Shown: positions 8,808 to 15,978 of the stretch, piece after piece | How positions within the stretch are numbered: the first letter of the stretch is position 1 | Layout: each line of letters opens with the position of its first letter | DNA from: JBAXGW01 sp037139195 | GTDB lineage: Bacteria > Bacteroidota > Bacteroidia > Bacteroidales > JAHJDW01 | DNA length: 57,274 nucleotides | Reading direction: 5' to 3' | Assembly: GCA_037139195.1 (NCBI GenBank) | Contig: JBAXGW010000024.1 | Coordinates: forward strand, 1-57,274 | Translations under genes and position numbers: made by a program | The notes under the pieces: generated by a model | The model's database searches: none | Told to the model about the DNA's origin: nothing | What the model saw: the letters and a program-made list of their open reading frames with translations, nothing else

Positions 8808-10084
8808 TTTTTTTCGGGTATAACAGGACAATATTTCATGCATCTTCCACAGCTGAGGCACGTTGCTTTATTAGGACTGTATTCAGATCGGTATCTAAAT
8901 CTCGTTAAATTCACTAGTGTTAAGCCAAAGACGAGTCCGATAAAACATCCAAAAAACCAACTGCCAATATAAAATTCATTTATTATTTTTGAAGCTTCGG
9001 AATAAAGTTGCTCTATAGTTTGACCTGTTGATTTAAATGCTGTAATTTCTAGCGCATCTTTGCCTACTACTCCATAGTTTGTATTGTTTAATATTTCATT
9101 GGCAAGTTTGACTTTGGGATTAACCATTGCCAGGTTTTCATGAAAATTTGAAGCTATAAAACCACCAGCTATGACAAGCAAAGGAACTATAATGCTCAAA
9201 GTGATATATCGCCTTACAATCACATGCGTTTTCTCTTTTTCTTTTACAAGATTGGGCGTGTCTATTGCGCCAAAAGGACAAGCGTTTTCGCAAAGTTTGC
9301 AATTGATGCAATTAGCAGGAGAAATTGTCATGTGCTTAAATGAAAAAAGGCTGACAATACTGAGCAAAGCGCCATAAGGACAAAGAAATCGGCAATAAGG
9401 ACGAGCTATAAAAATCCCAATTAAAAGAAATAAGCCTCCAATCATCAACATAAAGAAAGATGCGTTAAATCTAAAAAGTCCAACAAAGGGGTCATAGCGG
9501 CAAATAACAAAGTCGGTGCCAGTAGCAGCATAAAGTACAGCAAATGCCAGATAAATAAAAGGAATGATACCAAGTGTTTTTTCTAGCCAAGCCTTAATAG
9601 TTAATGGACGAAAAGCCACTATATCTTGTATTGCACCAAGCGGACATGCTCCCGCACAAAAAGTTCTTCCAAAAAATAATGTGTAAAGAATGGGTATTAC
9701 AAAAAACAAAAATGTGCTGAGTGAGATTGAATAGTTGTTTTTGAATAACGCAAGTGTAATATTTTGAATTGAACCAATAGAGCAAATGCATCCTTGACGA
9801 TAAAAGCCAAAGTAAAGTATTGTAAAAACTGACATCCAGAATACGCCTTTTCGCGAACGTTTCTTTAATACAAACCATGTGATAAGCGAAAGTGTAATCA
9901 CCAATACTGCAACATCAACATATTCGAGGCTAACAGCTTTTGGCGAAGGGGTAATTGTTGCAGGCTGTGTATGTCCCGATTCAAATTCAGGTTTTGGAAA
10001 TCGGTTTATTGCCGACAAGTCGAATACCTGAAAAGTAAGGATTGTCAATACTAAGAAAAATAATATATTTTTAAGTTTATTCAT
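8804..10084 (-). CDS. NapH/NosR-like polyferredoxin membrane protein
   Basis: This 426-residue integral membrane protein has an N-terminal signal-like segment and about six further hydrophobic helices. Two CxxxCP motifs typical of NapH/NosR/CcoG relatives are present (TFCAGACPLGAIQD and YCRFLCPYGALLS), then a classical 4Fe-4S motif CINCKLCENACPFGA, and near the C-terminus CLSCGRCMKYCPV. Known relatives pass electrons between quinol or cytoplasmic donors and periplasmic acceptors. The ferredoxin at 10095-10685 plays the NapG-like partner role. The stop overlaps the next start by four bases. The family is clear; the donor and acceptor are not. Confidence 0.9.
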   Translation of the reverse strand: MNKLKNILFFLVLTILTFQVFDLSAINRFPKPEFESGHTQPATITPSPKAVSLEYVDVAVLVITLSLITWFVLKKRSRKGVFWMSVFTILYFGFYRQGCICSIGSIQNITLALFKNNYSISLSTFLFFVIPILYTLFFGRTFCAGACPLGAIQDIVAFRPLTIKAWLEKTLGIIPFIYLAFAVLYAATGTDFVICRYDPFVGLFRFNASFFMLMIGGLFLLIGIFIARPYCRFLCPYGALLSIVSLFSFKHMTISPANCINCKLCENACPFGAIDTPNLVKEKEKTHVIVRRYITLSIIVPLLVIAGGFIASNFHENLAMVNPKVKLANEILNNTNYGVVGKDALEITAFKSTGQTIEQLYSEASKIINEFYIGSWFFGCFIGLVFGLTLVNLTRFRYRSEYSPNKATCLSCGRCMKYCPVIPEKK

Positions 10085-10094
10085 TTACGTTTAC

Positions 10095-10685
10095 CTATTT
10101 ATTTTTCCATAGATTATTTTCTCTTAATCCCAGCATTAAATATGGAGCATTTGAATCAATTCGCGATATTGCATTTGCAGGACACTCGCGTGCAATTGCA
10201 CATTCATTGCAATTTTCACAAACACTATGATCTATTTGCAACTGAAGTGAGCCGTTTCCAAAAGCACCACAGCCTTTTACGCATTTCCCACAGCCAATAC
10301 ATAGCTCATTATCAATATCGTATTCAAAAAAAGGCTCCTCAATAAATTTTCTGTTAATTGCACTTGTTGGACAAAGCTGATTTTCGGCTGCTGTAGTTAA
10401 ATTAATAACGCCGGGTCTGAAATATCCACCACACAAATCGCAATATCCACATAAGTCATAGGCATGAAAACATTTAACTGCTGATGGTTTTTTTATGCAA
10501 GCACTTGCACATCTTCCACATTGAGTGCATTTTTTTGTGTCTATTTGCCAAACTGTTTTTCCTGTTATGATTTTAGAGAGTAAACCAGCTGTAATTCCAC
10601 CAACACTAGCAAATATAGCATATTGCATTCCTTTGCGAAAGAATTCACGCCTTGATAACCTGCTTTTATTTTCTTTTGAACTCAT
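10095..10685 (-). CDS. Tat-exported multi-cluster 4Fe-4S ferredoxin (NapG-like)
   Basis: The protein has 196 residues. The N-terminus has a twin-arginine motif (SRREFFRKG) followed by a hydrophobic stretch, so it is predicted to be exported folded and probably stays anchored. Four groups of cysteines can bind 4Fe-4S clusters: CTQCGRCASAC; a longer set with CGYCDLC and LCPTSAI; CIGCGKCVKGC; and CENCNECAIARECP. This matches NapG/NrfC-like periplasmic ferredoxins that pair with NapH-type proteins, and a NapH-like gene follows 10 bases on. It probably receives electrons from the membrane and passes them to propeller or small cysteine proteins of the same operon. Confidence 0.9.
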   Translation of the reverse strand: MSSKENKSRLSRREFFRKGMQYAIFASVGGITAGLLSKIITGKTVWQIDTKKCTQCGRCASACIKKPSAVKCFHAYDLCGYCDLCGGYFRPGVINLTTAAENQLCPTSAINRKFIEEPFFEYDIDNELCIGCGKCVKGCGAFGNGSLQLQIDHSVCENCNECAIARECPANAISRIDSNAPYLMLGLRENNLWKNK

Positions 10686-10692
10686 CTAAAAT

Positions 10693-10893
10693 CTATATTA
10701 TACCATTGATTTTTTTAAACTTGTCTGCTTCTGGCAATTTGCACTCCGAGAGCTGCTGGCATTTGCTACAAACAAAATGGAAGTCGCAAAAGTCGCTTTT
10801 TTTATCTTTAAAAAGAAGCAAACCGCCTAAAAGTCCTATACTAGTTAGAATAGAACCTCTTGCCACATTTTTGATAAAATCTCTTCTTTCCAT
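10693..10893 (-). CDS. Small Tat-signal protein with a four-cysteine motif
   Basis: The protein has 66 residues. It begins MERRDFIKNVARG, a twin-arginine-type signal, followed by a hydrophobic stretch (SILTSIGLLGGLLLF). A short exported tail then carries four cysteines in the pattern C-x5-C-x2-C-x6-C (CDFHFVCSKCQQLSEC). The tail is too short for a usual ferredoxin but could bind one metal or Fe-S cluster. It lies 7 bases before the Tat ferredoxin gene and 5 bases after the NHL propeller gene, clearly within the operon. I do not recognise the family. Confidence 0.8.
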   Translation of the reverse strand: MERRDFIKNVARGSILTSIGLLGGLLLFKDKKSDFCDFHFVCSKCQQLSECKLPEADKFKKINGII

Positions 10894-10898
10894 CTTTT

Positions 10899-11861
10899 TT
10901 ATTTCTTCTTTATTTCAAATATTCTAATCTGCTTTCTAATAGGGTCAAGCACATATATTCTATTTCTTGAATCTACAGCAAGGTCAAGTCCTTTTGTTCC
11001 TTCATTAAATTTGTCAGGTCCAGCAACCACACATGAAAAAACGCCAGTCTGTGTGTAAATTTTAATTCGCGGAACAGCTTTTTCGCTTGTTACAAAAGAG
11101 CCATCAGAAAGTAATGCAATATTTGTTGGATTGCAACAGCCTCCAAAACCTTCAATTTTATCCGAACGCTTGCCCCAAGAAGATTTCATTTTCCCTTTGT
11201 TGTCAAACGCTTCAAGTGAGTATCTGCCAGGATTTACGATCCATATTTCATTATCACGACCTAGGGAAACATCAAAAAATGGACTTCGAATAATTATATT
11301 GGGAACTCCATTTACTGTATCTTCGGCTCCTAAATTATTAATTAATTTTCCTTTTAAATCGAATTGGTGAACCACTCTTTCGTCAGCATTAGCAACAAAA
11401 ACAGAAGTGTCATTTGCTGCAATACCCGTCAATACCGATTCTGTATTATTTAATTTCCATTGTCGAACTAGTTGACCTTGATAATTCCAAACTTCAATTC
11501 TGTTTTTTATACCGACAAAAATCTCTTTGTTTGAATTTGTAGTAATACAGCTACTTACATCCGAAAGTTTGAACGAATTTATTAATCTGCAATTTTCATC
11601 AAAAGCAATCACTTTATTGCCAGCCACAAAAATATGGTCGTTTTTATCTATCACAATGCCCGATGGTTCATCAATATCTATTTTTATTTGTGAAATTTCT
11701 TTATAACAAACTAAATTCGAATCATTCTGTTGCAGGCTGTCTGTTTTCAATTCATAAGGGTTTTCCTGATTGCTTTTTGAAAAAAACAAATCATTTGCCA
11801 TAAAAGCAATTATAGCTAATAGAAGAATAATTAAAAATGGGATGATTAGTTTTTTGTTCAT
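10899..11861 (-). CDS. Membrane-anchored NHL/SMP-type beta-propeller protein
   Basis: The protein has 320 residues from the ATG at 11861; a longer frame to 11885 overlaps the previous gene without need. A single N-terminal anchor (LIIPFLIILLLAIIAFMAN) is followed by repeated NHL-like blades with phrases such as PSGIVIDKNDHIFVAG and GLDLAVDSRNRIYVLDP. This is a different propeller family from the four PQQ-like neighbours. NHL propellers usually bind ligands or partner proteins. Its place just before the Tat cysteine protein and ferredoxin suggests a periplasmic scaffold or sensor for the redox chain. No heme motif is seen. Confidence 0.85.
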   Translation of the reverse strand: MNKKLIIPFLIILLLAIIAFMANDLFFSKSNQENPYELKTDSLQQNDSNLVCYKEISQIKIDIDEPSGIVIDKNDHIFVAGNKVIAFDENCRLINSFKLSDVSSCITTNSNKEIFVGIKNRIEVWNYQGQLVRQWKLNNTESVLTGIAANDTSVFVANADERVVHQFDLKGKLINNLGAEDTVNGVPNIIIRSPFFDVSLGRDNEIWIVNPGRYSLEAFDNKGKMKSSWGKRSDKIEGFGGCCNPTNIALLSDGSFVTSEKAVPRIKIYTQTGVFSCVVAGPDKFNEGTKGLDLAVDSRNRIYVLDPIRKQIRIFEIKKK

Positions 11862-11868
11862 TTGATTA

Positions 11869-13296
11869 CTATTCTTTAATATCAATACAAATCATAAGTT
11901 TAGAATCTCTCAAAATCAATTTGCCATCTGCAATAGCGAAAGGTCCCCACGCATCTTGTCCATCCATTATTTTTGTTTTACTTAATACCTTGAATTTCGA
12001 AGTGCTCACTTCTGCAATTGTAAGTGTTCCATCATCATCTAAAATATAAAACTTTCCATCGGCAATAATATAAGGTCCCAAGCCAAAACGCACATCTTTT
12101 CCGCTTGTCCAAACCATCTTTTTGCAATCGGATGGATTGCAACATACAAACTGATCGCGCAATCCGCCAGCATCTTTAGGCAAAATTGAAAACAAATGGT
12201 CTTTGTAGAAAATAGGAGTTTGTTGCTCTGATGCCATGCCTTCGCTTGGCAAATATTTTTGTAGCACTTTTACGGTAAAACCAGCTCCACTGGGAATTAA
12301 TTGAAATAACATTGCCCCAACGCCATAGCCTGCCGTGATGAAAATTTTGCCATTGTCAAGTATTACTGGTGAAGGCGCAACTACATTTGGTCCAAATTCA
12401 CTTGTTTTCCATAGAAGAGTGCCTGCATCTTTTCCTTCGGCGGAAATGCCACAAACGCTACCAATTGCCGAATAAACGAACATCTTTTTGCCTCCAAATG
12501 TCATTGGCATGATGGATGAATGCGACATTTTCCATTTGTTTGGATTTGGTGTTTTCCAAAGTACTTTACCTGTTGCACAATCTACACCAATCATAAGCGA
12601 AGTGCCACCTGGTGCAATTATCGCAATATTATTTTCTATTATTGGGCACTGACCTGTATTCCAAAACGGGATTTCCGTAGCATATTCTTTTTCTAAATCA
12701 ATCCCCCAAAGAAAATCGCCTTTTTCGGAACTCACACACATTACATGTCCTTTGGGTCCTATGCTAACTACGTATTTGTCGTTGACAGCTGGTATGGTTC
12801 GAGAAATTCCATGATTGCGTTTTATGTGAACACTGTATGATCTACGCCAGAGTTCTTCGCCTGTTCCAAGTGCTAAACATTTTAATACATCGGCTTTTTT
12901 TGCTTCGTTATAGTCTAAAACGTACACTTTCCCATTGTAAATTGCAGCAGCAGCATGACCTTCGCCCATGGCTAACTTCCATAGTATTTTAGGTTCGTTT
13001 TTCTCGAAACAATCAATGAGCTTAATGGGTTCTTTATTGATATTATCATAATCATTGCCTCTAAAATGAGCCCATTTGCCAGTAAGTGTAGAATTGAAAT
13101 CTTTAGTAAAAGTGTATTTTTCGCCAATTTTTACCAAATTATTGCTGTCGGTTTCGCGTAGCGGGCGTTTGTCTGAACCAGGAACGCTGGCTTTGAAATC
13201 TTTTACAGGATTATAAGTAAACCACAATACAAAAACAGTAATGCCAATTAAAGCAAGAAAAAGCAAGATAAATATTCTAAGATTCTTTTCTTGCAT
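11869..13296 (-). CDS. Membrane-anchored PQQ-like beta-propeller protein
   Basis: The protein has 475 residues. An N-terminal anchor (IFILLFLALIGITVFVLWF) is followed after a linker by the entry motif WAHFRGNDYDNINKEP and then propeller blades (for example GVDCATGKVLWKTPNP). It starts 6 bases after the stop of the upstream propeller gene and resembles it in blade organisation, so the pair may be an old tandem duplication with different tethers. It is predicted periplasmic. Quinone cofactor binding cannot be judged. The function is unknown beyond its place in the Fe-S cluster operon. Confidence 0.86.
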   Translation of the reverse strand: MQEKNLRIFILLFLALIGITVFVLWFTYNPVKDFKASVPGSDKRPLRETDSNNLVKIGEKYTFTKDFNSTLTGKWAHFRGNDYDNINKEPIKLIDCFEKNEPKILWKLAMGEGHAAAAIYNGKVYVLDYNEAKKADVLKCLALGTGEELWRRSYSVHIKRNHGISRTIPAVNDKYVVSIGPKGHVMCVSSEKGDFLWGIDLEKEYATEIPFWNTGQCPIIENNIAIIAPGGTSLMIGVDCATGKVLWKTPNPNKWKMSHSSIMPMTFGGKKMFVYSAIGSVCGISAEGKDAGTLLWKTSEFGPNVVAPSPVILDNGKIFITAGYGVGAMLFQLIPSGAGFTVKVLQKYLPSEGMASEQQTPIFYKDHLFSILPKDAGGLRDQFVCCNPSDCKKMVWTSGKDVRFGLGPYIIADGKFYILDDDGTLTIAEVSTSKFKVLSKTKIMDGQDAWGPFAIADGKLILRDSKLMICIDIKE

Positions 13297-13302
13297 ATAA
13301 AT

Positions 13303-14523
13303 TTACTCCGCAGCCAAAGAATAAGCTATTAAAACATTTCCATGACGCATATAAAGAATTTTATCTTTTATTACTGGATGTGCCCAATGGTATTCTTCGC
13401 CTAATGCAACTTTGGTTTTGCTGATAATTTCAAATGCTGTTTCGCCCGGTTTTACTAGAGAGAAATCACCTTTGTCGTTATAGCAATATAAAAGTCCATC
13501 ATTTGCGATGGTAACACCTTTTCCTAATTCTTTTGATTCGTAAACCATTGCTCCAGTTTTCCAATCAAGACATTGCCATGATTTATTGTTTTGTCCAGAG
13601 CCATATAAATAGCCATTTAATAATACAACACCGCCCATTTGATTGTCGAGAGTAGTGTTTTCCCATACTTTTGTTACTGAATTACCATCATCAGAGAGTT
13701 TCAACATAATGCCGCCAGAGCCATAACCGCTAACAACATAAATTTGACCATCGTGGTAAAGAGGAGTATTAGCATGCACCGACCATTGATTCTTTTTTGG
13801 GAATGTCCATAAAACTTTTCCTGTTTCTGGGTCAATGCCTAAAACGGTGCTTGCTGTAAGCGTGCAAATTATTTTTTTACCTTTATGATTGATAAGCAAT
13901 GGCGAGCAATAAGCTGTTAATTCGCCCGCACCAGCCGATGTCCAAATAGTTTTTCCATCTATTCTGTTTAATGCAACTATGTTTTTTTCTTCGCCACCAG
14001 CACTAAAAATTATTTTGTCGTCGATAATTAGCGGCGACTCTACAATGCCCCATTTTGGTGGCTTTGCACCAAATTCTTTGCTCATATCTACACTCCAAAG
14101 TATCTTGCCATCCGCAATATTTAGGCAAACTGCAATTCCGTAACTACTGCCAATATATACTTTGTTGTCGAAAACTGTTGGTGTAGATCTACAGCCTGGC
14201 CACGATTCAGCCCACTCAGGGCCATAAGCTGTTTTCCAAAGCAAATTTCCTTTTAGGTCGAGGCCGAAAACATATCCAGTGCTCTCTAGCATGCCACATG
14301 TAACAATTTTATCGTTATAAATTACAGCCGAAGAATAACCTTTGCCTAATTCATCAAAATGCCAAAGTATTTTTGGTCCATCAGCAGGCCACTGTTTAAT
14401 TAAACCAGTTTCGGTATAAACACCATCGCGGTTTATTCCACGCCATTGAGATTCTATTTGAGCATTAGCCCAGCCTGAAAAAAGTAGTAATGATAAGCTT
14501 AGTAAGAGTTTTTTTGTTTTCAT
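13303..14523 (-). CDS. Secreted PQQ-like beta-propeller protein, first gene of the redox cluster
   Basis: The protein has 406 residues. A cleavable signal peptide (MKTKKLLLSLSLLLFSGWANA) is followed directly by QWRGINRDGVYTETGL, an entry motif common in PQQ-like propellers, and then blades such as GLDLKGNLLWKTAYGPEW. It is the most upstream gene of the leftward cluster that runs to position 29 with gaps mostly under 15 bases. A TAnnTTTG element lies 37 bases upstream. Unlike its neighbours it has no anchor, so it is probably a soluble periplasmic protein. Family assignment is sound; substrate and cofactor are unknown. Confidence 0.87.
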   Translation of the reverse strand: MKTKKLLLSLSLLLFSGWANAQIESQWRGINRDGVYTETGLIKQWPADGPKILWHFDELGKGYSSAVIYNDKIVTCGMLESTGYVFGLDLKGNLLWKTAYGPEWAESWPGCRSTPTVFDNKVYIGSSYGIAVCLNIADGKILWSVDMSKEFGAKPPKWGIVESPLIIDDKIIFSAGGEEKNIVALNRIDGKTIWTSAGAGELTAYCSPLLINHKGKKIICTLTASTVLGIDPETGKVLWTFPKKNQWSVHANTPLYHDGQIYVVSGYGSGGIMLKLSDDGNSVTKVWENTTLDNQMGGVVLLNGYLYGSGQNNKSWQCLDWKTGAMVYESKELGKGVTIANDGLLYCYNDKGDFSLVKPGETAFEIISKTKVALGEEYHWAHPVIKDKILYMRHGNVLIAYSLAAE

Positions 14524-14559
14524 ATTGTCAGAATTATTTCAAGAATGATGAACTACTGA

Positions 14560-14567
14560 CAAAGTTA
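14560..14567 (-). promoter_or_regulatory. Possible -7 element of the redox-cluster promoter
   Basis: The minus strand reads TAACTTTG, matching the Bacteroidetes TAnnTTTG box, 37 bases upstream of the first cluster gene. No convincing TTTG box lies about 19 bases further upstream, so support is partial. The rest of 14568-14743 is AT-rich with nothing else recognisable. Confidence 0.4.
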
Positions 14568-14743
14568 ATATTTCTGAGTTATTTCTTTGAGTTTATTTTG
14601 ATTTTTTTATCAATAATATTTGAATTTTTATTGTAAGGTTGCAGGCTTACATTGCTTTTATTTATTGAATTTTTATAAATTTATTAAAACATTATTCTCT
14701 CTTTTGTAAAATAGGGAAAGAATAATATTGATACATTATTAAG

Positions 14744-15049
14744 CTATTTATTGTTTACAGGCTGATATAGTTCAATTATATTATTGTGTAAAGCAATGGC
14801 TTCGTTTTTTGTGTTAGTATATAATACTTTAACTAAACTGGCATTAAAACCCAACCCTTTTTTTAGGGCGTCATTAATCTCCAATAATGAACTTTTTGTT
14901 TTAAAAACACCGATGTATTTCAAATGAAGCTGATTATTAGCGAAAATATAAACACCTGATTTGTCCTCTAGTTCAGTTAATTCGTTGAAGCTTTTCCAAT
15001 TTGTAGCACCGCAAATTCTTTTTTCGGTGATATCTAAGTTCCATTTCAT
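14744..15049 (-). CDS. Degenerate GIY-YIG-like small protein
   Basis: The protein has 101 residues. It has the fold markers of the GIY-YIG domain: SGVYIF (Gly32-Tyr34) and KYIG (Tyr45-Gly47), and near the C-terminus EAIALHNNIIELYQPVNN, which lines up with the UvrC/GIY-YIG segment 'EALLLENNLIKxxxPxYN'. The catalytic Glu of that segment is His here, and the usual Arg after YIG is absent. It may therefore keep a nucleic-acid-binding fold without nuclease activity. It stands alone between two leftward gene groups. The assignment rests on motif spacing and should be treated as probable. Confidence 0.6.
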   Translation of the reverse strand: MKWNLDITEKRICGATNWKSFNELTELEDKSGVYIFANNQLHLKYIGVFKTKSSLLEINDALKKGLGFNASLVKVLYTNTKNEAIALHNNIIELYQPVNNK

Positions 15050-15196
15050 TGCGAAAATTTTTAGTTTTTCAAAAATAAATAATTTTTTAATATTTTTTAG
15101 TTTTTTTTAGTGTTGGGAAAACACAAAACTTTGCATAAAAAATATGAAATGCTTGATTTGTAAGATAGATATTATTATATTAAAATAGATTTCAAA

Positions 15197-15973
15197 TTAG
15201 AGAAGCTTTTCTATAATCATATTTAATACTTCAACCATGATTAAAACAATTATAATCCATTCAAGCATATTGCTTTTCGAATGTTGAATTAAGTCTTTGA
15301 AAATATCTAAATTGTCCTTTATTGTTTGTATGTCTTCGCTAATACTTCGATAGCGAATTTTAATGTCAAAAACTTTTTTTAAACCATTGTCAATTTTATT
15401 CAAAAATTCGTCTTCCCACGTTTCCTCAGGTGAGTCTAGTATATATAAATATTCAGTAATTCTGTTTTTTAAATTTAATGATTTTCCAATAAATTGTTTA
15501 ATTTTCTTGCTTGATGTATTGAAATTTCCGCTTTTTTCAAGTTGAAGTGTGATGTGCTTAGTTTCTTCAAGTAAAAGCTCTGTTTGATTGCTGAAATAGT
15601 CTAATGCAACAGATTGTGCAACATTTATCATCACAATTTGAGCTACTAAATGATCAAATCGTGAAACAGTAATTTCGTTATACCCAAAAGTATCTTTAAC
15701 ACCATTAGTCTTGACGATAAATTCTTCGCTTAACTTTTCAGAAAGAATATTTTTGCAAAATAATTTAATATAATTGATAAATTCGCTCTTTTCAATTTCG
15801 TCGTAATTAATAAAAACCACAACGCCGTAAACCATGATATATAAATATTTATTAGGTTCGGAGCTGTACATTAATTCAGAAGAATCGCTATATATTTCTT
15901 TGCCAATATATTCTTTTCTGAAACGCTTAATATCAATAGAATCTGATATTTGATAGGCGAATACTTTGTTCAT
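15197..15973 (-). CDS. DUF155 / RMD1-YagE family protein
   Basis: The protein has 258 residues. Typical family features are the YGVVVFINYDE segment near residue 50, a long helical middle region and a C-terminal membrane helix (WIIIVLIMVEVLNMIIEKLL). The yeast member RMD1 is linked to meiotic nuclear division; related mitochondrial members act in translation. Bacterial roles are unclear. The gene starts 5 bases after the subtilase gene stop, so the two are probably co-transcribed, though a functional link is not obvious. Confidence 0.8.
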   Translation of the reverse strand: MNKVFAYQISDSIDIKRFRKEYIGKEIYSDSSELMYSSEPNKYLYIMVYGVVVFINYDEIEKSEFINYIKLFCKNILSEKLSEEFIVKTNGVKDTFGYNEITVSRFDHLVAQIVMINVAQSVALDYFSNQTELLLEETKHITLQLEKSGNFNTSSKKIKQFIGKSLNLKNRITEYLYILDSPEETWEDEFLNKIDNGLKKVFDIKIRYRSISEDIQTIKDNLDIFKDLIQHSKSNMLEWIIIVLIMVEVLNMIIEKLL

Positions 15974-15978
15974 AAATA

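Noticed and set aside
8808..8861. Earlier start for the membrane-anchored propeller
   Set aside because: It would lie inside the NapH-like gene; the ATGA overlap at 8804-8807 is the usual coupling arrangement.
1341..14523. True PQQ-dependent alcohol or glucose dehydrogenases
   Set aside because: The propeller repeats fit, but I see no clear catalytic or calcium-site pattern and no heme domain, so only 'PQQ-like' is claimed.
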